Origin: Limnomonas spitsbergensis
Lineage: Eukaryota > Chlorophyta > Chlorophyceae > Chlamydomonadales
NCBI GenBank assembly: GCA_037349105.1
Contig: JAYJMM010000101.1
Coordinates: 2,108,001-2,172,000, forward strand
Length of the DNA stretch: 64,000 nt
Direction of reading: 5' to 3'
Positions 54,028 through 64,000 of this stretch are shown here, in pieces (the stretch's first letter is position 1; each line of letters starts with the position of its first letter). The position numbers and the translations under genes were made by a program. Below the pieces are notes generated by a model. It was not told where the DNA came from. It ran no database searches and worked only from the letters and a program-made list of their open reading frames with translations.

Positions 54028-55136
54028 TTTGGAGGCTGGCATAGGGTTTACCTCCAGCTGAGGTGGTGGCTGACTTAAGGCTTACCTCCAGCTGAGGTGG
54101 ACGTTGGCCTAGGGTTTACCTCCAGCTGAGATGATGGCTGACCTAGGGTTTACCTCCAGCTGAGGTGGGGACTGACCCAGGGTTTACCTCCAGCTAAGGT
54201 GGAGGCTGACCTAGGGTTTACCTCCAGCTGAGGTGGAGGCTGACCTAGGGTTTACACCCAGCTGAGTTGGAGGCTGACCTAGGGTTTACATCCAGCTGAG
54301 GTGGAGGCTGACTTAGAATTTACCTCCAGCTGAGGTGGAGGCTGACCTAGGGTTTAACTCCAGCTGAGGTGGAGGCTGACCTAGGGTTTACCTCCAGCTG
54401 AGTTGGAGGCTGACCCAGGGTTTACCTTTAGCTGAGGTGGAGGCTGACCTAGGGTTTACCTCCAGCCAAGATGGCCGCTGACCTAGGGTTTACCTCCAGC
54501 TGAGATGGAGGCTGTCCTAGGGTTTACCTCCAGCTGAGGTGGAGGCTGACCTAGGGTTCACCTCCAGCTGAGGTGGAGGCTGACCTAGGGTTTACCTCCA
54601 GATGAGGTGGAGGCTGCCCTAGGGTTAACCTCCAGCTGTGTTTGAGGCTGACCTAGGGTTTACCTCCAGCTGAGGTGGAGGCTGACCTAGGGTCTACCTC
54701 CAGCTGAGGTGGAGGCTGACCTAGGGTTTACCTACAGGTGAGGTGGAAGCTGACCCAGGGTCTATGTCCAGCTGAGGTGGAGGCTGACCTAGGGTTGACC
54801 TCCAGCTGAGATGGCGGCTGACCTAGGGTTTACCTCCAGCTGAGTTAGAGGCTGACCTTGGATTTACCTACAGCTGAGTTGGAGGCTGAATTAGGGTTAA
54901 CCTCCAGCTGAATTGGAGGCTGACCTAGGGTTGACCTCTAGCTGAGTTGGACGCTGACCTAGGGTTTATCTCCAGTTGAGTTGTAGGCTGAACTAGGGTT
55001 TACCTCCAGCTGAGTTAGAGGCTGACCTAGGGTTTACCACTAGCTGCGGTAGAGGCTGACCTAGGGTTTAACTCCAGCTGAGTTGGAGGCTGACCTAGGG
55101 TTTACCTCCAGCTGAGGTGGAGACTGACCTACTCAT
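54028..55136 (-). repeat. Satellite C, 1.1-kb array, unit 3
   Basis: About 32 units of the 34-bp repeat, more diverged from each other than in unit 2 and without the 788-bp higher-order pattern. Lies between the 179-bp and 59-bp WD40 exons, the same intron as the 8.8-kb array. Confidence 0.94.
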
Positions 55137-55237
55137 AAGCGCTCGACAAATATATGCTATATTGCATCAGGCCTGATTACTTGCTGCTGGCTGCTGCCTG
55201 CCTGAGCAACAAGGGTGGAGGCTGACCTAGCGTCAAC

Positions 55238-55296
55238 CTCTAGTTGGGCCATATCCTGCCCACAAGGGCTGAAGGTGATGCCCCGGTTGGTGGACT
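55238..55296 (-). pseudogene. WRAP73: WRAP73-like 59-bp WD40 exon, unit 3
   Basis: Acceptor GGTGCAG|AG and donor CAACTAGAG|GTTGAC (GTAAAC in unit 2). It encodes STNRGITFSPCGQDMAQLE; GITFSPCGQDMAQLE aligns with WRAP73 GITFTRDGRYMALAE, the clearest match for this exon. Length and phase equal the unit-2 copy. About 100 bp of non-satellite sequence now separates it from satellite C. Confidence 0.7.
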
Positions 55297-56101
55297 CTGC
55301 ACCGGACAGGTGGTGGCACCTGCGGGTTGAACGGGTGCATTTTTTAATGTCTGAATACTTGTGTTCCTGTGGGGTCCGGTTGAGGCACCCGCCATCCTGG
55401 ACCAGAATGGATTCAAAACTGTGTTTGACGTCAAAGGGCAGGATATCACAAAGTGAGCTCTGTATGTCACAAGACAGGATTTTATTGTCGGCAGGTATTG
55501 GCACTTACATCCCGGAAAGGAATGACCTGCTTGTATGTATGGCTAAGGCAGCATTTTGATCCGGGCAGGTAGTGGTTAATCTGCAAATGGTTAATCTGCA
55601 AATGAAATGGATAACAAGCAGGTCTGTGTTGCTTATCAAATAATGAAACCAAGAAAGGGCTGTTCCCCCCGCAGGTTGGAATATCTGCCATTCTGCACAA
55701 GTGCAAAGGGGATGGACCCAGTTTCACAATTCAGACTCTCAATTCGCCTTAAGAAAGAAGCTCTAGACAGCTACTGCAGTCCAGGTCCAATCCATGTAGC
55801 TGAGATTTGATTTAAAGTAAGTCTTAAGGCTGAACTACGTCAACAGGCGGAACAGCTCCATCTTATTGCAGATTCAGCTTGAAGAAATGAAAATGCATCA
55901 CGCATGGTCTCATTTCAGCATACCCTGAGGGACCCAACCATAGTGTGGATCTCCAAGGTATGTCCACCAAGGCCTTGAGGGAACAGACAATGGTGGGGAT
56001 GCAGCTAATAGAATTCACATCTTCATAAAAGCACCAGAATATAGTAATGAGTTGAACCTCATTGAACCCCTGGGTACTGGGTAACGCCCCCCCCCCCCTA
56101 C
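55297..56101. other. Conserved intron between 87- and 59-bp exons, unit 3
   Basis: Matches 28976-29810 with small indels, for example a duplicated GGTTAATCTGCAAAT near 55573-55603. No gene recognised. Overlapping frames on both strands are not conserved as proteins. Confidence 0.55.
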
Positions 56102-56188
56102 CTTGAGGGATCAAGCCTTCTTGTGTATGTTGAAGGCAAACTAGGCGGACAGCAGGATAGCCGTACTTCCTGGAGACCATCAGGATGC
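56102..56188 (-). pseudogene. WRAP73: Probable WRAP73-like 87-bp exon, unit 3
   Basis: Acceptor CCTGAGGCAG|GCATCC and donor CCTCAAG|GTAGGG. It encodes ILMVSRKYGYPAV, then LQHTQEGLIPQ. Equal length and phase to the unit-2 copy. Similarity to WRAP73 is weak, so exon identity rests mainly on splice sites, phase and position. Confidence 0.5.
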
Positions 56189-57057
56189 CTGCCTCAGGGA
56201 GGGAAGCGGGAGAAGGGGATAGAAGTTGGGAAGAGGATGGAATAAATAAAGGATGAGAATAAACACCACACCTATTTACATCATGCCATATGCACCAGAC
56301 CTGCACTCTACCCTCCATCAGATATACACACAATACACAGCATATGCCACCCCACCCCTCAACACAGCTGCCCCCCCCCACACACACACACGCACACCTG
56401 CGCTCCACCCCATCACACATAACTTTGCTCCAACCCTCCACATCATCCGCCATGCATGCCATAAATGGGGTGCTTGGAGTTGCATGGCATGCATGAATCC
56501 AACCAGATGCACCATGTGACCTGCATGGCCCGCTGATGTCTCATGGACTCCTGGACTCATGCATGCCAAGCATGGCGGGTGTTGCATGACTTGCCTGGCT
56601 CCAAAGACACAGACACAGACAGGTGCAAGACTTGCCTGGTTCCGACCGGATGCACCATGCAACCTGCGTAGCCTGCTCTTGTTTCATGGTCTATCCACTT
56701 GTCTCAATGTCGGTCTGCTCAATTCATTCCGATGAGGTCAGTGCCTCGTATACATGCAGGACGGTACTTCCATGAGGCATTTGGCGCACACGTGGATTCA
56801 AGACTCCGTATTTAATATCCACGGAGCAACCGTTTTGTGGCCCTAGTATGAACGCGCTCCACGAGATCCACACTATTGCCGCTGATGTTTCCTGCCGTTC
56901 GGTAAGCAGAAGATGCGAACGCGCCTCTGGGGTGCAATTTCTAAATGCCCGCTCATTCTTAACAAGCAATCTACATCCGATTCTCCTACAGTGCGGACTG
57001 GTTTCGTCCCTAGCCACTCAGTCGGCAGTTTCTGGAACACATCGGTGGCTGGCCTGC
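56189..57057. other. Spacer between WD40 exons and ankyrin gene C
   Basis: Matches 29898-30829 but lacks the 88-bp retroelement insertion and has a ~40-bp duplication (GCATGCATGAATCCAACC, about 56487-56526). Minus-strand frames at 57017-56724 and 57061-56873 are open here but broken in unit 2. No WRAP73 N-terminal exon recognised. Confidence 0.5.
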
Positions 57058-57726
57058 GCATTGGCCGTTCAAGTCCACGCTCGCTCCGTCAAGTTTTCCG
57101 TCTTGGCCGTCCAATACAGGTTGTGTCAGAACCCCAGTCTCACCCGCTCGTTCGGTGGTCTAAGCTTTGCAATTTTATTATCCTAAACGAGTGCGGCGTT
57201 GAGAAGACCCACTCATCCACTTCAACACAAGTGAGTGTCCAACATTGCCCCTGGTGAGCGGAACAAGGACCATGCATGAGTGGAACAACTGCAAGACTGT
57301 CATGGCATGTGGATATGTCAAAGACAGAGTCTGAATCTTCCACTCTGGCTTCCAGGTATGACCCCATATTTCTTTCTTTCAATTTCCACACACACCCTCA
57401 TTATTGATCCTCATTATTTATCTACATTGCATCTCCAGATCGCAGAGCCTGGCCCATTCCTAAAAGGCTTCTGAGAAGATGTCACATCTGAGTAAATCCG
57501 TGCAAAACGACAGTGCAACCGGGCATAGACATTGCAATACTGACTCCAGCCCATGGCATGTGGCATTTTGCATGTATGTAGGACGGCCTTTCATAAAGCA
57601 TGATTGGTTTGTATTTATCCGAAGAGGTGTGCTGCACATTGGCTCGCATGAATTCCACCTCACTCGCCTGTTGAGCAGGAGAGACAAGCCCGACTGATTG
57701 AAAAAAGTGGAATTGCGCACCACCCT
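57058..57726 (+). promoter_or_regulatory. Upstream/leader region of ankyrin gene C
   Basis: Contains GCATTGGCCGTTCAA (57058 on) and a changed second copy CGTCTTGGCCGTCCAA. Candidate leader intron at 57254-57438 (CTG|GTGAGC to CATCTCCAG), 185 bp. Sequence from 57439 to the ATG is inferred 5' UTR and carries an upstream frame (57479-57697) that ends before the start codon. Confidence 0.45.
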
Positions 57727-59493
57727 ATGACGTCATCCGCATCCACCGAGGCTATCAGAACAGATGCATCTGCATCTCCTTCCCCTAGCGAGGACCCAGC
57801 CATCTTCACCAGCCTCCAAGACCTCAACATGGACAGCCTTGGCATCATCCTCAGCAATGCAGATGCATGGCTATACAATACTCAAGGCCTCCATGGACCT
57901 GGCGCCCGTAGGGTGCAGTATGGAGCGTGGCGGGTGTGCAGGCGTTGGCGTGAGTGCCTCAGGGCCTGCCCCATTAACCTGGCCCTTGCAATAGTGGCAG
58001 TGCACGGTCCTGACGAGGCCCTCGTGAGAGCTGTGGGCTGCAAAAGTCAGGATTATGACTGCCTGGAGTTGGTGAGGCTCATGCTCAAACTTGGTGCAAA
58101 GGCAGACTGTCAGGCTGGGACGGCATTGGTGAGGGCAGCCGAGAGTGGCCACTATGCAGCGGTGCAGTTGTTGTTGGAGTGGAGGGAGCATGCCCCACGT
58201 GCTAACTGCCAGAACGGGGTTGCACTTGTGATGGCTGCACAGAATGGCCATGAAGCGGTGGTGCAGCTGTTGTTAGGGTGGAGGGAGCATGCACCTCGTG
58301 CTGACTGCCGGAATGGGTGGGCACTCCTGCATGCAGCCAAGAATGGCCATGAGGTTGTGGTGCAACTGTTGTTGGGGTGGAGGGAGCATGCCCCACGTGC
58401 TGACTGCGAGGATGGGGGGGCACTGCTAAGGGCTGCGCAGAATGGCCACGAGGCGGTGGTGCAGCAGTTATTGGGGTGGAGGGAGCATGCCCCCCGTGCT
58501 GACTGCCGAAATGGGGAGGCACTGGTGAGAGCAGCAGAGAATGGCCACGAGGCGGTGGTGCAGCAGTTATTGGGGTGGAGGGAGCATGCCCCCCGTGCTG
58601 ACTGCCGGGATGGGAAGGCACTGGTGAAGGCAGCAGAGAATGGCCACAAGGTGGTGGTGCAGCAGTTATTGGGGTGGAGGGAGCATGCACCCCATGCTGA
58701 CTGCCAGGATGGGGAGGCACTGGTGAAGGCAGCGGGGAATGGCCACGAGGCGGTGGTGCAGCTGTTGTTGGGGTGGAGGGAGCATGCCCCACGTGCTAAC
58801 TGCCGGGATGGTGAGGCACTGGTGAGAGCAGCAGAGAATGGCCACGAGGCGGTGGTGCAACAGTTATTGGGGTGGAGGGAGCATACCCCCCGTGCTGACT
58901 GCCGGGATGGGAAGGCACTGGTGAAGGCAGCGGGGAATGGCCATGAAGCGGTAGTGCATCTGCTGTTGGGGTGGAGGGAGCATGCCCCACGTTCTGACTG
59001 CCGGGATGGGTGGGCACTGCTAAGGGCTGCGCAGAATGGCCACGAGGCGGTGGTGCAGCTGTTGTTGGGGTGGAGGGAGCATGCCCCACGTGCTAACTGC
59101 CGGGATGGGGAGGCACTGGTGAGAGCAGCAGAGAATGGCCACGAGGCGGTGGTGCAGCAGTTATTGGGGTGGAGGGAGCATGCCCCCCGTGCTGACTGCC
59201 GGGATGGGAAGGCACTGGTGAGGGCAGCCTGGAATGGCCACGAGGCGGTGGTGCGGCTGTTGTTGGGGTGGTGGGAGCATGCCCCCCGTGCTAACTGCCA
59301 GGATGGAGAGGCACTGATGATGGCAACCCTGGATGATCACGAGGCGGTGGTGCGGCTGCTCCTGGATTGCAGTGAGAATGCCCCCCGTGCTGACTGTCAA
59401 GGGGGACGGGCACTGTCCTTGGCTGGGAGGGGGGATCACACAGCTGTCATGCAGATGCTGCGGGAACGCTGCGGCATGTTGCCGCTTATATAA
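57727..59493 (+). CDS. F-box-like ankyrin-repeat protein C (14 repeats)
   Basis: 588 residues from ATG. The N-terminus (MTSSASTEAIRTDASASPSP) and F-box-like segment (LTSLQDLNMD-type pattern, then WRVCRRWRECL) match A and B. Then one degenerate and thirteen 33-residue repeats (consensus GEALVRAAENGHEAVVQ, then LLGWREHAPRADCRD) and a cap ending CGMLPLI. Two register types alternate, LLLGW and QLLGW, and multi-repeat blocks are reused (ANCRDGEALVRAAENGHEAV occurs twice), so the longer protein arose by unequal exchange of repeats. Probably an intracellular substrate-binding adaptor; the SCF link is inference. The frame is intact. Confidence 0.88.
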   Translation: MTSSASTEAIRTDASASPSPSEDPAIFTSLQDLNMDSLGIILSNADAWLYNTQGLHGPGARRVQYGAWRVCRRWRECLRACPINLALAIVAVHGPDEALVRAVGCKSQDYDCLELVRLMLKLGAKADCQAGTALVRAAESGHYAAVQLLLEWREHAPRANCQNGVALVMAAQNGHEAVVQLLLGWREHAPRADCRNGWALLHAAKNGHEVVVQLLLGWREHAPRADCEDGGALLRAAQNGHEAVVQQLLGWREHAPRADCRNGEALVRAAENGHEAVVQQLLGWREHAPRADCRDGKALVKAAENGHKVVVQQLLGWREHAPHADCQDGEALVKAAGNGHEAVVQLLLGWREHAPRANCRDGEALVRAAENGHEAVVQQLLGWREHTPRADCRDGKALVKAAGNGHEAVVHLLLGWREHAPRSDCRDGWALLRAAQNGHEAVVQLLLGWREHAPRANCRDGEALVRAAENGHEAVVQQLLGWREHAPRADCRDGKALVRAAWNGHEAVVRLLLGWWEHAPRANCQDGEALMMATLDDHEAVVRLLLDCSENAPRADCQGGRALSLAGRGDHTAVMQMLRERCGMLPLI

Positions 59494-60139
59494 GAGGCAT
59501 CATGTCACTGTGGAAGCGAAAGTGATTGTTGGTCCTGACTATGGAAGGGTCCAATATACACCAATTACTCTCCTAGCTTTCCTCGTCTGTTTCAAACGTT
59601 GCATGTCTTCTTCCACTTCATGATCTTCCTCTCCTATCTTATCTGGGCTGTCCATGAGTGTACTTTTGAAGGTGATTGAAAGGAATTTCCCTGTTGGCAA
59701 TATCATCATCATGCTTTTGAGTTTTTCCTCGTTGTGTTCCAGAGGTTGTATAGTATTCTCCCCAGACGCTAAGGAGGCGTACTACACATGTAAACAATTT
59801 AGGGACTAACGGAAACGGAGGAAAAAACGTTACATTAACACTTAGTCTCAATGTGTTGGTCCTCATGCATATGTCCGACATGGACAGATCTTCTGTATTT
59901 GCACATTTCAACACATCCCTACGTGTAAGATCACCTGACATTCAGAGAGCGGATATGGACAGGCCCACAAGACGGTGCCACAGACATTCACGCTTTGTAC
60001 CTGAGCAGTCCAGGGTGGGATGCTCTGACTTTTGTGAAGGATGCGGTAGTTTATCGTTGAGGCTATGTCGTTTCAGAGGCCTTTGTTTCCCTTTTCCTGA
60101 CCAACTGCCTAGTACGTTTGTTTGGAATTCTCTTTGTTG
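59494..60139. other. 3' flank of ankyrin gene C
   Basis: Contains TGTAA in ACATGTAAAC at 59787-59794, a candidate polyadenylation signal about 296 bases past the stop. It aligns with gene A's flank only to about 59535 and with gene B's flank from about 59760. The frame 59853-60164 crosses into a transposon insertion and is not supported as a gene. Confidence 0.5.
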
Positions 60140-60319
60140 CAGTGTTTCTTTTTTCGGCTTTTAAGCAGGCAGCCCCGCAGCCGTCAAAGGCCCGATTGGG
60201 ACCAAACCTTGCCAGCCAATGGCTGGCGGCCAAAGCAGCAGGGCTGGCCACACATGGGCCCCCCAGCCGGAGGCCGGAGTGTAGCTGACATGTAGCGAGT
60301 CATGAAAACAGAAACACTG
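60140..60319. mobile_element. 180-bp hAT MITE with empty site in unit 2
   Basis: Ends CAGTGTTTCTTTTTTC and (reverse complement) CAGTGTTTCTGTTTTC, 15 of 16 matching, flanked by a perfect 8-bp duplication CTTTGTTG (60132-60139 and 60320-60327). The same place in unit 2 (about 32912-32920) reads TCTCTTTGTTGAGG with one copy and no insertion. GC-rich interior, no coding capacity. Confidence 0.95.
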
Positions 60320-60327
60320 CTTTGTTG

Positions 60328-61771
60328 AGGGCTAGGATCTAGACAGGCTAAGAATTCTACATACTTCCTTGATGTGGGCATGGTCTGTTCCTTCACCTTT
60401 TTCCGTAGGTTCCTTTCTTCTCTCCTTTAGCCTTACGTTAATTTCCCCGCCTGACCAGACACTGGGGCGGCCACACGGCCGAGCTCCTTTTCTACTTTTC
60501 AGCATGGCCCAGAGGTATCATGTTCTTGACAGATGAAAATTTTAATGTCGTTCAATCCACTTCCCGGAACAATAGTGCGGTGGCTTAGAAACTGATATAT
60601 GCTATTTGTGGTCAAGATGTCAATGACGATACCCTGCTGGGCCATGCTGAAAAGGTGGTCAAGATGTAAAAAAAAATGTAGGAAGATGGTTTTGTGTCCT
60701 CATTCAATCATTAGGCCAGCATGGTCGTGCCACGACACCACACCTGACCTCATGAATATAAAATCCAGTCAGCTAAGGCCACCTGTCAGAAGGTCAGTGG
60801 AGCATTAATAGCCAGCGAGTCACAAGCGAGGGGTAGAGCAAGCCATCCATCACGAGTGAAGGACCGGCCTGGCTGCATCATGCAACTCAGGCAGCAAGCC
60901 GCACTGCTCCATCCCCCAGCATGTCTTGATGTAGCTGAATTGCAGCTGAAGCACCCTCTACTAAACCCTGCATGCCCAGCACTAGCCTCAGTCCACATTT
61001 ACAGCCTTACGACTCAAGAATCGGAGGATGCTGAAATGCAGCCTTGCTGTAAAAGATCCTTGCTGGTCAGCCATGAATTTTTCTACTTCTAACAGTAAGC
61101 CTACTTGCCGTAGTCAAGAGGGACCCCCATTGATTGCCCCCGCAGCCATATACACACAGTTGAAGGATAAATACCGCTAGAGCTAAGACCGGCCGTCACT
61201 GGTCCCCGGTAGCTAAGGACGTTGTCACTTATTGCCGACAGGCCGGCTGTAGCTAAGACCGTCCGTCATTGGTTGCCGACAGCCATGCAAGGACAGCTGA
61301 AGCAATCCTTGTAAGTTAACAAGAAGCTGCTCCCATGCGGCGACCAGCTCACACCACATGCCTGCAACAACGATCATGATTGGACCAAGGGTTCAGTCTA
61401 TGGAAAGTAATCAGAGGTGTTGCTGCCATGTGGCAACCAGCTCACACCGCGTGCATGCAGCAAGATTGAGGGCAGCGATCAAGGCTCAGGTTTCAGTCTA
61501 AGGAAAGTAATCAAGGATGGTGTTGCCAGGCGGGAGCCAGCGCCTGAGACCGTTTGAAGGGCTGAGAAAACAAATAGTAATCAGATGTGCTGCTGCTATG
61601 TGGCGACCAGTTCACATCGCGCACCTGTGGCAGGATATCTGGCTGAAGAGAGAGTAATCAGAAGCGGCTGATGCTGGTTGAGTTAACACTGTAACAGCAC
61701 ATGCCCATGACACTCCAATCCAGCGGACAAGAGAGGCATCCCACACCGACATTCGGCACCAGCATCCCCAC
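60328..61771. other. Conserved 3' flank and decayed tandem motif, unit 3
   Basis: Aligns with 32921-34260. Includes GGCCGGCTGTAGCTAAGACC near 61240 and four copies of the TGTGGCGACCAG motif at 61320-61640, then sequence shared with 14430-14620. No gene recognised. Confidence 0.5.
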
Positions 61772-61867
61772 CTGAAAGTTCCAGAGCGGGATGAGCACCA
61801 CGGATGCCCCCGCCGACACCCACATGTAGAGCCGGGAGGTGGAGGTCGCCGTGGCCAGGAGGCTGTC
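61772..61867 (-). pseudogene. WRAP73: WRAP73-like last recognised WD40 exon, unit 3 (intact length)
   Basis: Acceptor TACATGCAG|GACAGC and donor AACTTTCAG|GTGGGG, 96 bp. It encodes DSLLATATSTSRLYMWVSAG then ASVVLIPLWNFQ, aligning with WRAP73 RLAICTGGSRLYLWSPAG and MSVQVP as remembered. Satellite B follows at 62140, the same order as in unit 1. It retains 10 bp that unit 1 lost. Confidence 0.7.
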
Positions 61868-62139
61868 CTGCATGTATAAGGACTCAGTAGCAGAGCCAGT
61901 CAGCAACATTGCAGATTTAACTATTCAAGATTCATGCGACAGCGCTATATACTCAGTCTGGAAATATATATGTAGCGGGTGGTCACAGTGGCCAGGAGGC
62001 TGCCCTAGCCTGATAGCTATCAGTGACTATATAAGTGACTACATAAGTGACATTTCACAATAAGCTTGATAATTGCACGGTGGACACGAGGTTGCCCGGA
62101 GTCTCTTGTCACACAGGTGATGTGCTGTACAGCATCTCA
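61868..62139 (-). repeat. Decayed exon-start copies beside satellite B, unit 3
   Basis: GTGGCCAGGAGGCTG recurs at about 61989 and in weaker form near 62081, as at 14708-14984. The AT-rich and TAAGTGAC motifs between differ in copy number from unit 1. Confidence 0.6.
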
Positions 62140-64000
62140 ACTTACCCCCCCTAAACCCACCTGCCCCCCCTTAACCCACCTGCCCCCCCTAAACCCACCT
62201 GCCTTGCCCCTTACCCACCTGCCCCCCCTAAACCCACATGCCTTGCCCCTTACCCACCTGCCCCCCCTAAACCCACCTGCCCCCCCTAAACCCCCCTGCC
62301 CCCCCTAAACCCACTTGTCCCCCCTAAACCCACCTGTCCCCCCTTAACCCACCTGCCTTGTCCTTAACCCGCCTGCCTTGCCCTAGACCCACCTGCCCCC
62401 CCTAAACCCACCTTCCCCCCCTAAACCCACCTGCCTCCCCTAAACCCACCTGCCCCCCCTAAACCCACATGTCCCCCCTAAACCCACCTTCCCCCCCTAA
62501 ACCCACCTGCCCCCCCCCCTTACCCCACCTGCCCACCCCCTTACCCCACCTGCCCCCCCTAAACCCACCTGTCCCCCTAAACCTACCTGCCCCCCCCCAA
62601 ATCCACCTGCCCCCCCCAAAATCCCCTAAACCCCTAAGCCACCTACCCCCCCCAAACCCACCTGCCCCCCCTACACCCACCTGCCCCCCCTACACCCACC
62701 TGCCCCCCCTAAACCCACCTGTCCCCCCTAAACCCACCTGCCCCTCTAAACCCACCTGCCCCCCCTAAACCCACCTGCCCCCCCTAAACCCACCTGCACC
62801 TCCTAAACCCACCTGCCCCCCTAAACCCACCTACCCCCCCTAAACCCACCTGTCCCCCAAAAGCCCATCTGCCACCCCTAAACGCACCTGCCCCCCCTAA
62901 ACCCACCTTCCCCCCTAAACCCACCTGCCCCCCCTAAACCCACCTGCCACCCCTAAACCCACCTGCCCCCCCTAAACCCACCTGCCCCCCCTTAACCCAC
63001 CTGCCCCCCTAAACCCACCTGCCCCCCCTAAACCCACCTGCCCCCCTAAACCCACCTGCCCCCCCTAAACCCACCTGTCCCCCTAAACCCACCTGCCTTG
63101 CCCTAAACCCACCTGCCCCCCCTAAACCCACCTGCCCCCCCTAAACCCACCTGCCCCCCTAAACCCACCTGCCCCCCTAAACTACCTGCCCCCCTAAACC
63201 CACCTGCCCCCTAAACCCACCTGCCCCCCCTAAACCCACCTTCCCCCCTAAACCCACATGCCCCCCCTAAACCCACCTACCCCCCCTAAACCCACCTGCC
63301 CCCCTAAACCCACCTACCCCCCCTAAACCCACCTGTCCCCCAAAAGCCCATCCGCCACCCCTAAACGCACCTGCCCCCCCTAAACCCACCTTCCCCCCTA
63401 AACCCACCTGCCCCCCCTAAACCCACATGTCCCCCCTAAACCCACCTGCCCCCCTTAACCCACCCGCCTCCCATAAACCCACCTGTCCCCCCTAAACCCA
63501 CCTGTCCCCCATAAACCCACCTGCCCCCCTAAACCCACCTGCCCCCCCTAAAGCCACCAGTCCACCCTAAACCCTCCTGTCCCCCATAAACCCACCTGCC
63601 CCCCTAAACCCACCTGCCCCCCCTAAACCCACCTGCCCCCCTAAACCCACCTGCCCCCCCTAAACCCACCTGACTTGCCCTAAACCCACCTGCCTTGCCA
63701 TAGATCCACCTGCCCCCCCTTAACCCACCTGTCCCCCCTAAACCCACCTGTTCCCCCTAAACCCACCTGCCCCCCTAAACCCACCTGCCCCCCCTAAACC
63801 CACCTGCCCCCCTAAACCCACCTGCCTTGCCCTAAACCCACCTACCCCCCCTAAACCCACCTGTCCCCCCTAAACCCACCTGCCCCCCTAAATCCACCTG
63901 CCTTGCCCTAAACCCACCTACCCCCCCTAAACCCACCTGTCCCCCCTAAACCCACCTGCATTGCCCTTTACCCACCTGCCCCCCCTAAAGCCACCTGCCT
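62140..64000 (-). repeat. Satellite B array, unit 3, running off the right edge
   Basis: About 100 units of CCCTAAACCCACCTGCCCCC, with the CCTTGC variant rarer than in the 15-17 kb array. A block with CCCCCAAAAGCCCATC.GCCACC recurs at about 62855 and 63341, showing a 486-bp internal duplication. By analogy, the 152-bp WD40 exon of this unit should lie beyond the window. Confidence 0.96.

Overview
This is a eukaryotic nuclear window, most likely from a green alga. The reasons are Arabidopsis-type telomere-like motifs (TTTAGGG/CCCTAAA) in almost every repeat, TGTAA polyadenylation-type signals, GT-AG splice sites, a LINE that combines RNase H with a restriction-like endonuclease (an arrangement I associate with chlorophyte Dualen/RandI elements), and hAT and TA-target DNA transposons. 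I cannot name the species.

The window is about two and a half tandem copies of one composite locus, each 23-26 kb. In + order a unit holds: a 31-bp satellite (A); exons of a minus-strand WD40 gene that I recognise as WRAP73/WDR8-like; a 34-bp satellite (C); more exons of the same gene; a plus-strand F-box-like/ankyrin gene; its 3' flank; the last recognised WD40 exon; an 18-20-bp satellite (B); a 152-bp WD40 exon; then satellite A of the next unit. Ankyrin genes start at 8472, 31374 and 57727 and have about 7, 8 and 14 repeats. They are the only convincing intact coding regions.

Read on the minus strand, the WD40 exons fall in correct protein order with compatible phases: 87 bp, 59 bp, [satellite C], 179 bp, [satellite A], 152 bp, [satellite B], 96 bp. 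Each satellite therefore occupies one particular intron of this gene. Array length differs greatly between units: A is over 4 kb, nearly absent, and 13.3 kb; C is absent, 8.8 kb, and 1.1 kb. Satellites B and C appear to be built from the 5' splice site of the exon they follow (CAG|GTGGGT and GAG|GTAAAC), joined to a telomere-like motif. The WD40 copies look like decaying partial duplicates: in-frame stops, a 10-bp deletion, no N-terminal exons found, and exon pieces in tandem.

Several mobile elements are delimited to the base because satellite units or paralogous copies give the empty site: a 604-bp TA-target element (572-1175), a 186-bp relative (7921-8106), three hAT-type elements with perfect 8-bp duplications (34869-36071, 36474-37866, 60140-60319), and two short LINE-tail insertions with 10-11-bp duplications (18066-18166, 29996-30083). 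A 5'-truncated LINE fills 11.5-14.4 kb.

Limits: protein assignments rest on motifs and remembered family sequences. Splice sites and UTRs are inferred by eye, and no transcript evidence was available.
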